A DNA stretch of 64,000 nucleotides from Acorus gramineus (GCA_030737835.1 JAUJYN010000016.1:3365747-3429746); one strand, 5' to 3'. Shown: positions 32,902-45,441, numbered from the stretch's first letter. The notes: a model not told the origin generated them from the sequence alone. Made by a program: numbers and translations.

Positions 32902-35572
32902 TGTTATATATGTGTCACTTTGTACCTTCTGGTCACCATTGGAGCATTTTGACAGTTTTTCAACTTTTTTGTTTTTTCGATCGGAACCGCTAAAATTTTG
33001 GACTTTTAGCTATCATCCTGAGTTTGAGGGCTCCGACTGCAAATCTAACTGCATATTATGTGTCCTAGTGCAATTTCAAGCCACTCACGAAAATTTCATC
33101 GAATTCCGGGAACGTTTCAGAATTTTACAGTTCCGAATCGTATCCGGGTTTTGTCCGAGCGAAAAGTCATTAGGGGACTTGATTTGGTCAAAGTTGACCC
33201 TTGACTTGGTCAAAAGGTTTTGGTTTTTAGTGTGGTTGGGTTGACTAGGGTCAAATCCCACCTAAACCTAACCTAAACCTAGCTTAACCTAATCTTTTTT
33301 TCACTAAGTATAAGTGGTGAGTGTGTGAGGTGTGTGTGTGGCCCCCCTTTAAGTCCACGCCTAGGAATAGTGGGTTGCCCTATTCATCATCTTCTCCACC
33401 TCTCAATCTCTATCTCCCTTCTCTTTAAAACCCCCTTTAGACCTAGTAGAAGGAGTTGGATCAAGAAACCCTAGAAGGAGAAAAGAAAGGTGAGGACCCG
33501 ATCTACCTTTGTATGGTCTCGGATTCGAGTTCCCTCATGTGTGACCCCCTCTCATAGCCTCTTTTCTCCTCTGTTTTCAGCCACTCTTTGGTTGAGTGGA
33601 GATCTTGGTGGTGGTGGTCTTCGAGGTGGTAAATCGGTGCGCGAAGAGCACCCGATCTCCTCCCATTCCCTTCCTCTCCTTGGGTGAGCCTTCATTCCTT
33701 CTTTTTCTTGTTTAGATGCATGTTTAGGAGGTGTTTTTGGATGTGCTAAGTGAGCATGAGGGTTTGGGGTGGGGGAGGGCTGAGGGAGGTGGTAGAGTCG
33801 GCTCGGGCAGTGCGGGCTCATCAGCGCGTGCGCGTGAACCTGCGCGCGCAGGCCGACCGGCCGGCAGGCAGGCAGGGCAGGTTGGCAGGCGCAGGGCAGG
33901 CGCGCTGTCGGGCAAGCTGGCAGGGGACGCAGGCGTGCGCGCGGGTGCTGCGCAGGGGGCGCAGTACGCGGGGCGAGTTGGCGGTGTGTGGGTGCTACGC
34001 AGGGGGCGCAGTACGCGGGGCGAGCTGGCGGTGTGCGGGTGCATCCGGGGCTGGACGCGCTGTGCGCGCGGGCGCGCGCGTGCTTGCGCCCGAGCGTGCG
34101 TGTCTGGGCGCGCGGGTAGGGGCGCGGCAGCGCGCCCGGGGCGAGGGTGTGCGTGCGTACGTGCGCACCCGTTCGTGCGCGTGCGGGTGGCCGTGCGTAT
34201 GGCCGCCGGGGGTGCGGGAGTGAGTCGGGGCACTCGGGCTCGCGTGCGTGCGGGCCGTATGCACGCTTGTCCGAATGTTGGGTATTTTTAGCGTATTTTT
34301 GTATGTATTGTGTATTTTACTCACGCGACGACCCATGTATTGGTGAGTGGGACAATCCAACTCAGTAGGGAAGCGTATTTGCTCTTAGGCGTGTATCGTC
34401 CTTCCCTGGGGCACCATAGTTTAATATTAACTTGTATAATATGTAATCTATGCAGGCATGATTGTTATGTAATATGCATGCCACCCTAGACCTTGTATGT
34501 TAGGGACTTACACCCTTAGGATATGTGTAAGAGCCATGCATCCTGATACCATATTTTCATGCTAGGAAGCCTTGACCTATGCATGTATCCCATTAGTTTA
34601 AATTATTTTAAATCAAATGTGAGTTATTGATAATTAGCATGCTTAGTGAATATTATAACCATGCGGTTATAATACAGGCTACCTCGCATCGTAATTATGC
34701 GCCCTGGAGGAATTCGCAAGAATTCATGACATTTAAATTGTTAGGAAGATGTTGTCGGCGGATCCGATTGGATCGTATACGTGTGGGTAGGCTGTTTCTG
34801 TTCCCTTCGTTGGATCCGTATAGAGACTGCCCCAGCGTTAGACAGGCCGTCCTGACAGAGGGCTCCCATCAGTAGGCACCTCCTGATTTGGTTTCGGACT
34901 GTGCTGAATTGTGGGAGTAGACCAGGCAGGCTACGGAGTGGAGGAGAGACTATCGGTGGACCAAGGGTGATTAACAGCCTAGTCAGTCCCAATAGCCGTG
35001 TCACCTATTGGAGGGTGAGGGTGTGGTGGGTCGGCGATGTTGCGACCCACTGGATTGTGTAGTTCCTGCCACTTTGAGGCTTTGAATAATTTTGAGGTTA
35101 ATATGAATTGTGATGCATGGGTTGTGCTATTCACTGAGCGTGTGGCTGACCCCTCGCATATTTTTTTTCTCCAGTTATCACTGAGTCGGATCTGAAGGAG
35201 GAGCTCCCCGAGGGACTTCAGCAGTAGCGGAGCAGCGCCACGTTCCCGCGAGTGTTAGAGGCTATCAGCATCCCTTTTTTATTGTATGTATTATATTTCC
35301 GTGCTTGGAAACCCGTTTGTATTATATTGGATGTCATTGTATATATTGGCTCTGACAGGACAGTTGATTATGTATCGAGTCTGTAATGTGTCTTTCAATT
35401 ACAGACTCAGTCTTTTAGCTTCCGCTATTTGTGTATATATCATGTCAGCCCTGCTTTTGTCTGTGTTGTCATTTTGAAGTTGTTTAGAGTATGTTATTGA
35501 CCCCCTGTATAGACTGCTGATATCATATATACCCTTACCGCGTCCCGGGGACGGCTGCCCTGGGGCGTGACA
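32902..35572 (+). repeat. N2 3' LTR
   Basis: It runs TGTTATATATGTGTCAC...CTGGGGCGTGACA, 2671 bases. It lacks 42 bases present in the 5' LTR at about 34325. The loss lies between two TCAC motifs and takes out the TCTTGCAG 3' splice-like site and half of the 36-nt micro-exon. The CpG core is about 33790-34260. Confidence 0.93.
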
Positions 35573-35705
35573 CACATCATATAAATTAAGACAATTTCTC
35601 CTATCCCAAAATGCTCTGTATATGATTCTAGACATCTAACCCTATGCTATTGCTCTGTTGAACTTTCGCTTAAATCCTCAATTGACTCAATGAGGCCTAA
35701 CCTAT

Positions 35706-35717
35706 GCTCTGATACCA
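35706..35717 (-). other. E1 primer-binding site (initiator tRNA-Met)
   Basis: The minus strand reads TGGTATCAGAGC, two bases inside the LTR end at 35720. It confirms that 35720-38285 is the 5' LTR of E1. Confidence 0.9.
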
Positions 35718-35719
35718 AC

Positions 35720-38285
35720 TGTGACGGCCAGTGTCTCAAACCATCGACACGTGCACGTCACGTACCTCAAAACTCACCATTTCTTTTTTTAAAAAAAAAC
35801 ATCGAAATAACCACCCTATATAAACTCATCTGGTAACAACCCTGGGATAACATATAATCATCAAGATATATATAATCACCTATATAAACTCACCCAGGAA
35901 AGTTTAAGCAGTCAACAGAGCATCTAACACACCTCATATACAATCATCCATATATATAGAGCATTTTAACATAGGTATGGTTCACTAGATCAGCCTCTAC
36001 CAAAAATAATCATATACAGATCCAAAACATCAACAATATCCATATCTATATATATGTACCTATCACCAACTGGACGTGACCCCCAAAAGAAGACAAAGTC
36101 AACGCCCAGAAACCCCCGCCTCTACTCTGCAAAAATAGAAAAATAGAATAGAATGAGCGAAAGATGCTCAGTAAGTAACCCAGACATTCCACGCATAAGG
36201 AAAACAAGGATGACATCAAAGTCAAGCTTCGTCAACATCAGGTCAAAGCATAATAACACATGAAAGCACTCTATGATCATTCGTGGAGAACAATAACATT
36301 GCTGATATATAAAAATAGGAATGAATAGCTCAAACGAACACATCACAAGTGATAGGACCAATAAATATCATCAAGAAGCAACACCACTGGACTGAAGGCA
36401 CATACTCTGAAATCACCCATCAAGCAAAGAAGGTCAATTAACTCATTGATGGCACTCGAGATGTCACAATTCTACAAGAATGATAAGGGAATCACAACTC
36501 TGGCTCCTGAATGACCGAAGCGCCGGATAGACCATCTACATGACCCCATCTCGGCCCCTATGTCTGAGATGTCCACATTTATACCTCTCGCGTGTGGCCC
36601 TCGGAACGTCCACCGCGGAATCGCTACCTGGCCCTCGGAACGTCCAGGCACGGTAGGGTATTCTCAAGTCCCCCTCACTGGACCGTACGTACTCATGCGC
36701 GCTGGGGAGGTAATCCTCAACCCTCACTGTAAGGTCTATGGTCATCCAACTCCAAGAATATGAATTCAAGAGGTAATATAAAAGCAATGAAACAAACACA
36801 GTACAAGGCTTCATGGTCGGACAGCACGACCATGCAGACCATAGATCAATGGCAAGACACTGGGATGGATACATCATGATCAAAGGAAGGCTCACAAATC
36901 AACTATAGATTTAGAACTCTCGAAAACTGTCTAGAACAATGATAAATGACAACGATTAGATAATGATGATGAATCACGAAGCAAACCTCAATAATAACAC
37001 TTCGAGGACTAATCTGAACTGGGATAATATAAATCACACTCTTGAATGATAACTGAATTATAGTGGATAAATATGAAGCAAGCCTCAATGAGAAACAATT
37101 CTAATTAATAAAGGTGACATGAATAATTCTGGGTCTCAACAATATAGTATAGTAACCGACAATAGTTAGTTTCACGAATAAATATGGATAAAAACAGTTT
37201 TGAATATCAAACAATATCAGAGATGGTAAGAAACAACAATGAAGCGCGGAATTGGAAATAACAAACACAAATATTGGGTCACTTATAACAATACTACGTG
37301 GAATGGAATGTAGGACAAACAAATATCGATCGGGTTACTTACCTCACAAATCACCACCTCAACTGGACTCACCCTATTCCAACTCTTAAAACAGGCAGAG
37401 AGGAAATCCACTGATAAAAATATAATCTCAATCAGATACTAACATATAATCCCAATAATCAATTCTCAGTTTCCCCCAAATCAAATCCGATGTCCTAAAT
37501 ACAAACCCTAAGTTAACGCAATCAAAATAACTCTCCAATTCTTGTTGTTTACCCAGCCTCAAAAACAAATTCATATTTCAGCCCTAAATCACAATTTTTA
37601 ATTTAGAACTAAAAGAGAACAACCCTAGATAAAGAATAACGATGAAAAGAACAAGAATCCTTACCCAGTATGGCACGAAAAATATTCCACGAAGCTTTTC
37701 TGATTTTTTTTCCAATTTTTCACCTTTTTATTTTCCCTTCAATTGAGTCTCGGGCGACTCTCTCTCTCTCACACATATCACCCACGCCACCTCCACCGAC
37801 TCACCAATTATTTAAAACTTTAGATTCCGTCAAATGACGAAAGTGCCCTCCTTTAGAATTCTGCGCAGCCTCAACTCTAACTGCCATAACTTCTCGTAGG
37901 AAAGTCCACTTCAAATGATTCAACTTCTGTTGGAAAGGTAATGAAAATATCTACAACTTCTATGTCTAGATCAAGATCAAAAGAAGCCTCCAACTATATT
38001 AAAAATAATGACGAACAGAAGACCTCGCGATTTCTTCTTCTACGGGCAGAAATGGTAAAACAGCCATAACTTTTCTAATATAGCTCCAAATGACACCAAA
38101 CTAATTTTATATGAGAGATAACTAAAAAATGAAGACTTCATATGTTTAGCGCAAAACCCAATTATGCCTTGAAGGTGCTTTCTGAAAATGTAACCAAAAG
38201 TTTAATAACATAAAATTATCCTCTTTTGCAATTCAAACACGTAAATATTAGCATAATTTGGCATAAGAGGATCCGGGCTATTACA
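35720..38285 (-). repeat. E1 5' LTR
   Basis: The plus strand runs TGTGACGGCC...GGGCTATTACA, 2566 bases, and matches 11448-14007 with only scattered substitutions and small indels visible by eye. Confidence 0.92.
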
Positions 38286-38870
38286 GTGATATTCTTGAAT
38301 TAACTTACTGGTTTATGTATCTGTCAAAGTCTTATTACGGTTATGGGATAGCTTTATTGGAGACTGTCAGTGGGAGAAAAATTTCGATGTGTTAGAAAAG
38401 ACCGGTTGGAAAAAGTTTTCTGTGTGGGCTTATGAAGAGTATATTGGAGGTACTGTTGATAAGAGGTTGAATGAGAATGATATTGATGCCGAACAGTAAA
38501 AAAGGGTGATCGAGGTTTGTTATCAAACTCAAAGTGAGAAGAATATAAGAATATACCAAATTAATCTTTCAAAATATCATTGTGCATCTTTATGGAATTT
38601 TTATTTTAATATTTACAAAAACTAATTTCATATTTTTTTTAATCCCTTATTTTTTAAGCCCCTGGACTTTTTTTAGTATATGAATACACCCCCAAATTTT
38701 TTAGTGAATGGATTAATAAAGAAATTACAATTTGAATAGAGGGAGTTAAAATGTAATTTATGGAATATAGGGATCTATCGTGAATTAAAATCATTTATAG
38801 GTTTTTAAAACAAAAAAATCCCTGTATTGTAAGGTCAAGTTCAAAAAAATCCCGATACCGTAAGGTGTTC
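38286..38870 (+). pseudogene. Kinase-fragment unit copy 1, right half: receptor-kinase C-lobe remnant
   Basis: The plus strand encodes YGYGIALLETVSGRKNF-like sequence, then WAYEEYIGGTVDKRLNEND, the region after subdomain IX of plant receptor kinases (SKSDVYGYGIVLLE in the sister copy). It resembles the kinase domain of the At1g34300-type lectin kinases, whose 5' part is at 53884-55341. The copy has frameshifts and an in-frame TAA about 38500. It joins directly to 11447 once E1 is removed. Its promoter-like left half lies at 10745-11447. Confidence 0.7.
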
Positions 38871-38953
38871 AAATAGATTGTGGTTGGGTGGTCGAGGTGG
38901 ATGTGTATACATGTCCAACAATAAAAGTAAGTTGTTAGTGATTGTTTTTTATT

Positions 38954-39836
38954 GGGCGCGTCTATCCCCACCCATCGTTTTTCTTACCCCACCAATCAAA
39001 AAAAAAAAAAAAAAAAAAACGGTGTTTGGCTGTTCCCACCAATCCAGATCGACCGAAATTGGTCGTCATTTCAGATTTTGGACGACCGGACTTGGTCGCC
39101 ATTTCAGGTTTTGGGCGACAGTAATTGGTCGCAATTTCAGGCTTTGGGCGACTGTAATTGGTCGAACATGGTTCAAAACTATATCTACCTATTTTTTGTA
39201 AACAAATAAATTTTTGGGTTTATCCATTATATTCTACATTTATTCTTTGATCCAAACAACAGCTAAGGGGCCGAAAAAAATGTAAGTAGGTATACTTTCA
39301 ATTAATTCAAATTTTTATAAAAAAAATATCTTATTAGACAAATATATATCATTTTTAAGCTTCGTGTGAATTCGTAGTTAAGAGGATTCTTGGTTTGAAA
39401 ACAAAAAAAACCTATCAGTTGATCCAAACACATTATATATTTGGCTTTTGAAAATTAGTCCGTCACTTATGTAAAAAAAATTGTTCTTATATTCTACATT
39501 TAAGAATAATAATTGATTCTCCTTACATTACAACTCAGACTTGGAGTGGTATGAAGGATTCAAGGAAGATATACGTCATGGGATTATGTTTCCAAGAAAA
39601 AAATTATAAACTTTATTACAAATCCTGTTCGACCAAGTTCGGTCGTCCGAAACCTGAAATGACGACCAAGTCCGGTCGCCCAAAATCTGAAATGGCGACC
39701 AAGTCCGGTCGTCCAAAACCTGAAGTGGCGACCAAATCTGGTCGACCTGGCCGGATCGGTGGGAAAAGATAAAACACCGATTTTTTTTTTTCGATTGGTG
39801 GGGTAAGAAAAACCCTTGGTGGGGATAGCCGGGCCC
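38954..39836. mobile_element. MULE-type MITE with long terminal inverted repeats
   Basis: The left end GGGCGCGTCTATCCCC is inverted at the right end as GGGGATAGCCGGGCCC. About 230 bases at each end are inverted copies, including several 33-base sub-repeats of the type GGTCGCCATTTCAGGTTTTG. The flanks gttttttatt (38944-38953) and gtgttttatt (39837-39846) match 9/10, the duplication size of Mutator-like elements. The middle (about 39190-39610) is AT-rich without coding sequence. The element is non-autonomous; which transposase mobilised it is not shown. Confidence 0.7.
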
Positions 39837-39846
39837 GTGTTTTATT

Positions 39847-40904
39847 CACTACTCGGTGGTGTTATATTTGTGTTTGGTTCAACGAGGTCTGGTTAGATGA
39901 TGTTTGAAAATGATAAAAGGCTTGTGGTTGTTTTTAAATTATAATAGTGTGCAAGGACTTCATCGCAATCTTTACGTCTTTTTTTATTTGAAAAAAAAAT
40001 CGATGTAGCTCCTTGGAAACTTATGAAAATCCGAAAAAGTCCCTCTAAAATTGATAAATATCCTCATGTCTCTATTTTATTAAACAATATTTATTTTAGT
40101 CCATATGAAAATCAAAATTAACCAAATGTGTGATTACCCTAACTATGCAAGGTAAATCTCCTCATGTCTCTATCTTATTAAACAATATGTATTTTAGTAT
40201 ATATGAAAACTAAAATTAACCAGATGTATGGTTAACCATAATTATGCATAGTAAATTACTGTTATACCATTTAAAAAATTACTCTCTCTTGAAAAAAATC
40301 TATATAACTCCCTGAAAATTTATGAAAATAAAAAAAAGTCCCTATAAAATTTAAAAAAAACGTTTTAACTCTTTGAAATCTTCTTAAAATCACAAAAAGT
40401 CCACGTGATTATCTAATACTGATTTATTTAATTTTATTAAACAATAGTTTTCTAATCAAGGTCTTATGTCTTTTGTTGCTAGCAATTTTGAGTTGAAAAT
40501 ATATTGTGAAATTTTTATTTGGTTTTCAAAATTATTTTATCTGATTTTGTGATGGAGTTGATTAAGCTGTAATTTTTTTTTGTTCAGTCTCTCTGATGAT
40601 TGAGGAGGTTAAAATGTTGAACATGATTCGATTTTGTAGATCAAATGAGGTTCAACGGTATTTTTCTATAATTGAGGATGACATTTCAGAACATGGGGAT
40701 GTCAAAAAATGACGGAGGTATTTTTGTCTTACAAAATGATTAAATCTGATTTTATAAAATTTGTAGGGATTGGATCCGATTTTAGTATGTTTATGGGGAC
40801 TTATTTTGATATAATTTTATTTTTAGATTTAAGGGAGTTGAAGAAGATTTTCCCCCTTTTGACTACAAATGTGGCAAAATCTTATCGAGTAATATCATAT
40901 TTCA
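39847..40904. other. AT-rich intergenic stretch with a local direct repeat
   Basis: There is no gene. About 40078-40148 and 40168-40250 are imperfect direct copies (TTAAACAATATTTATTTTAG followed by an AAAATTAACCA block). The stretch abuts LTR G, whose target duplication begins at 40900. Confidence 0.5.
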
Positions 40905-41969
40905 TGTCACGCCCCGGGCGTCCCCGAGACGCGGCAAGTGTATATATAATATCAGAATCTACACAGGAGGTCAATAATATACCATAAACAAGCAACTAGA
41001 ATGACACACAGACAACAAAGAGGCTGACATGATATATACACCAAATGCGGAAGCGAAAGACTGAATCTGTAAATCAAAAACATATCGCAGACTCGATACA
41101 TAATCAATTGTCCTGTGAGAGCCAATATATACAAAGACATCCAAATAAAATACAACCGCGTGCCCAATACACGGAATATAATACATACAATCCAAAAAGG
41201 GGTGCTGATAGCCTCTGGCACTCGCGGGATGTGGCGCTACTCCGCTACTGATGAAATCCCTCGGGGAGCTCCTCCTTCAAGTCCGGCTCAGATAATACTG
41301 GAGAATAATAATTATGCGAGGGGTGAGCCACACGCTCAGTGAATAGCACAACCCATGCATCACAGCGATATTAACCACAATCAGATATTATTCCACAATC
41401 TCATCACTAAAAGCCACAAAATGGCAACAACTCTACAAACCAGTGGGTCGCTTATCGCCAACCCACTACACCCTCACCCTCACCCTTCAATGGGTGACAT
41501 AGGATATTGGGACTAACTACACCAATCCAGCAGGTCGCTATCGCCAACCTACTACACCCTCACCCTCACCCCTCAACAGGAGTGACATAGGATATTGGGA
41601 CTGACAATCATCGATAGACAAATCCAGCGGGTTGCTCATCGCCAACCCACTACACCCTCACCCTCACCCTACAACGGGTGACATAGGATATTGGGACTGA
41701 CTAGGCTGTTGGTCACCCTTGGTCCACCGATAGTCTCTCCTCCACTCCGTAGGCCGCTTGGCCTTCACCCACAACTTCAGCACAGTCCGTCCCAAATATC
41801 GGGAGGCGCCTACTGATGGGAGCCCTCGGAAGGGACGACCTTATCACGCTGGGGTAGTCTCTACACGGATCCAACGAAGGGAAACAGAACAGCCTATCCA
41901 TCGCATATGATCCACTCGGATCCGCTGAATTCCTTAACTAAAGAAAAAAAACCTTGGGAGGGCACCTTG

Positions 41970-44900
41970 TGTTATATATGTGTCACTTTTAACCTGCTAG
42001 TAACCGTTGGAGCGTTCTGGCAGTTTTTTGTTTTTTTTTTGTTTTCGATCGGAACCGCTAATTTTTGGACTGTTAGCTATCGTCCCGAGTTAGAGGACTC
42101 CGATTGGAAATCTAACTGCATATTTGGTGTCCTGGTGCCGTTTTAGACCTCTCACGAAAATTTTGTTGAATTCCGGTAACGTTTCTGAAATTTCACAGTT
42201 CCGGGGCGTATCCGGGTATTTTAAGTCGCTTACTATATAAGAGGTGAGCTAAAAATATCTGGCACTATTCATCATCTCCTACCTTGAGCCCTCTCTCTCC
42301 TCTCCTCCGTTTTTCTTGCTTTTGAGGCCCTTAGACCCCTCAAAGCTTAAAACCCAAAACCTAGGAAGTGTAGATCGGGTCCCGATCTACACCCCGGTGG
42401 TTTCAAATCCGGATTCCGGCGAGATTTGCCCCTCCGTCCCCCCTCTCTTCTCCTCTGATTTGAGCCATTTCGGTGGTGGAGGTAGATCCGGGCGTTGGAA
42501 ACCTTTTGGGAGAGGTTTCGGTGCGCGGAGAGCAACCGGATTTCCTTTCCTCCCCTTGGTAAGCCTCTTTTCCCTCTCTTTCTTGCTTAGATGTATGCTA
42601 GGAGGGTGGAAATGGGGTTGGGAGGAGGTTGGCGGCGGTGGGTGGCCGCCGGAGGGCTGTGGGAGGCGGTCGGAGGCTGTGGTGGTGGTCGGAGGTGGGT
42701 GGTAGAGGAGCTCGGGCTGGCAGGCGTGCAGCTCGGGCTGGCGGGCTGCTGTCTCGGGCAGGGCAGCAGCGCAGGGTGGTGCAGGCGCAGTGGTTGGCGC
42801 GGGCGCGCGCGCGCGTGCGCGCGGGCGTGCGGTGCTGGGGGCCAGCAGGGCTGGGCGTGCGGGCGCTCGGCTGGCGCTGGGGGCCAGCAGGGCTGGGCTT
42901 GCGCGCTGGGCAGGCTGGCAGGGCTAGCTCGGGTAGGCTGGGAGCAAGTGCACTAGTTTGCCGGGCGCGCGAGCGCATGCGCGCGGGTGCGCGCGCGGGC
43001 GTGCGCTCTGGGGGTGCAAGGAGATGCGTGCGGGTAGGCTAGCTGGGCTGTGCGCGCTGGCAGGCAGGGCGAGCAGGCAGGGCGCGCAGGCGAGCAGGGC
43101 AGGGGCGCTCGGGCATCAGGCGGGCAGTGCCCCGGGCGTGCAGGCGAGCGGTGCTCAGGCCACTCGGCGACGCGCGCAGGCAGGCAACGCGGGCAGCAAC
43201 GTGGGCAGGCTGGCAGGCGCGCTGGGCGCGTGCTGCCAGACGCGCTGGGCGCGTGTTGAACCGGCGTGCGCGTGGGCGCTGGGTGAGGGTCCCGGGTGCT
43301 GGGCGCAGAGCGCTGGGCGCTGGGTCGCGGGTACCGGGTGCTGGCCGAGGGTGCTGGGCGCTGGGCAGCGCTGTGAGGCGTGCGCGCGGGGCGCTGGGCA
43401 GAGGCAGGCGTGCGCGCGGTGTGGGAGCTGGTGGTGCGCGCGGAGTGCGCGCGGGGCGGAGCTGGTGGTGAGCGCGGGGTGCGCGCGGGGCAGAGCTGGC
43501 GGTGCGCGCGGGGCGTGCGGCGTGCTCGCGTGGTGTGCGCGGGGAGCGCGGGGTGCGCGCGGGCTGCTGCGGGCGCGGTGCACCGGGTAGCTCGGCTGCG
43601 GGTCCAGGGCGGCGGGCAGGGGCCCGGCAGCGCCTGGGCGCGCGGGCTGAGGTGCGGCGGCGCACCCGAAGGGTCGGGTGGCCGTGCGGGAGGTTGCCGG
43701 TGGTGCGGGAGTGAGCCGGAGTGCTCGGGCTAGCGTGCGTACGTGCCGTATGTACGTTTGCCCGAGTATGGGGTATTTTTAGAGTATTTATAATGTATTG
43801 TTGGGTATTTTGGGGTAATTGTGGATTTTACTCACCATATAAATGCCTGTCTTGCAGATCTAGACGGACGGTCGCGCGACGACCCGGACTTCGTTGAGTG
43901 GGACAATCCAACCCAGTAGAGAGGTGTTATACGCACTTGGGCGTATACCGACCTCTCCTGGGGCACCATGGATGAATATTGGCATGTTGTAATTTGTATA
44001 TCATGCGAGCATGATTTAATTGTAGAATGCATGTTACCCTAGACTTTGCATGTTAGGGACTTGCACCCTTAGGATATGGGTATGAGCCATGCACCATGTC
44101 CCCTGTTTCCATGTTAGGAAGCCCGACCGATGAATGTGCCCTACTAGTTTATTTATTAAATTAAATGCTAGTAAATGTTTAAATGCATGTTATAGTGAAT
44201 ATTATAGGGGAGGGGCCTTGCGAGGACAGCGGTGAGACCCGGGTTAGGGTACACCGTGTGCCTTGTTTGGTTGTCGGGGTGCCCTATAACGGGGACTCAC
44301 GCTGCCCTCCCGAGTTTATTTCCCCCAATGATATTCCACCCTTGTTATAACTGTTATGCATGTTCCCCGCATCTTAGTTATGCGCCCTGGTGGTGTTCTG
44401 AGGAATTCAGGACATTAGAGTTGTTAGGATGTGCTGTCTGCGGATCCGAGCGGATCATATGCGATGGATAGGCTGTTCTGTTCCCTTCGTTGGATCCGTG
44501 TAGAGACTACCTCAGCGTTAGACAGGTTGTCCCGTGCAGGGGCTCCCAGTAGTAGGCACCTCCTGATTTGGTAGAAGGACTGTGCTGAACGTGGGAGTGG
44601 CCAAACGACCTACGGAGTGAGGAGAGACTATCGGTGGACCAAGGGTGACCAACAGCCTAGTCAGTCCCAAGAGCCTAGGTCACCTGTTGAGGGTGAGGGT
44701 GAGGGTATGGTGGGCCGGCGATGTGGCGACCCACTGGATTGTAAGTCCCAATATCCTTGGTCACCCCTTGAGGGTGAGGGTGAGGGTGTAGCGGGTTGGC
44801 GGAAGCGACCCGCTGGTTCTGTGCAGTTAGTCCCAATATCCTTGGTCACCCATTGAGGGTGAGGGTGAGGGTGTAGTGGGTTGGCGGTAGCGACACACTA

Positions 44901-45441
44901 GATTGTGGAGGTGTTACCATTTTATGGCTTGAGTAATGTAATTGTGGATGATAAGGATTATCTGGTTGTGGTCAATATTGTCTGTGATGCATGGGTTGTG
45001 CCGTTCACTGAGCGTGTGGCTCACCCCTCGCATAATATTTTCTCTTCAGTGTCATCTGAGTCGGATCTGGAGGAGGAGCTCCCCGAGGGATTTCATCAGT
45101 AGCGGAGTAGCGCCACGTCCCGCGAGTTTCAGAGGCTATCAGCATTCCCTTGTGCCTGTATGTATTATTTTCCGTGCTTGGGCACGCGTTTGTGTTGTAT
45201 TTGGATGTAGGTATGTATATTGGCTCTCACAGGACATGTGATTGTGTATGGAGTCTGTAGTATATTTTGATTACAGATTCAGTCTTTAGCTTCCGCATTT
45301 GGTGTATATATCATGTCAGCCCTGCTTTTGTTGTCTGTGTGTCATTCTGGTTGCTTGTGTATGATATATTATTGACCTCCTGTGTAGATTCTGATATTTT
45401 ATATACACTTGCCACGTCTCGGGGACGCCCGGGGCGTGACA
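41970..45441 (+). repeat. Solo LTR H, same family, nested inside LTR G in opposite orientation
   Basis: It runs TGTTATATATGTGTCAC...CCCGGGGCGTGACA, 3472 bases. There is no target duplication: the left flank reads ccttg, the right taccc, and by comparison with sister LTRs about 20 bases of LTR G are missing at the junction. It has a large CpG core (about 42640-43740), micro-exon 43858-43893 with a mutated 5' splice site (TTGAGT), and three tandem GAGGGTGAGGGTGAGGGTG modules (44690-44880). Confidence 0.85.
44690..44885 (+). repeat. Three tandem G-rich modules (possible G-quadruplexes)
   Basis: Each module of roughly 70-90 bases contains GAGGGTGAGGGTGAGGGT followed by a further GGG. The same module, on the other strand, occurs in LTR G (about 41470, 41560, 41655) and LTR C (about 16490, 16600). 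Copy number varies between LTRs. Confidence 0.6.

Larger units (their letters stand above)
24523..35572 (+). mobile_element. N2: complete large-LTR Tekay/Del-type chromovirus
   Basis: This is the only two-LTR member of its family in the window: 5' LTR 24523-27218, primer site 27224-27235, gag-pol 27338-32853, polypurine tract, 3' LTR 32902-35572. The target duplication is cacat (24518-24522 and 35573-35577). It sits in the 5' leader of E1, between that element's primer site and its gag Met. It is not autonomous: three in-frame stops follow gag, there are frameshifts near 28930 and 30290, a 722-base tandem duplication in RNase H, and further stops at about 30731 and 32329. Confidence 0.95.
11448..38285 (-). 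mobile_element. E1: minus-strand Tekay/Del-type chromovirus, nested by three later insertions
   Basis: The LTR pair is 11448-14007 and 35720-38285, with target duplication gtgat at 11443-11447 and 38286-38290. On the minus strand the order is 5' LTR, tRNA-iMet primer site, gag with two zinc knuckles, protease, reverse transcriptase, RNase H, integrase, chromodomain-type tail, polypurine tract, 3' LTR. Without the nested C, D and N2 copies it would be about 9.8 kb, normal for the lineage. It is dead: stops (for example TAG at about 14820) and frameshifts break the polyprotein. Its target was the kinase-fragment unit, whose intact relative is at 47929-49170. Confidence 0.9.

Noticed and set aside
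24515..35580. N2 as the source of all solo LTRs nearby
   Set aside because: The solo LTRs have different target duplications, orientations and module content, so they are separate insertions.
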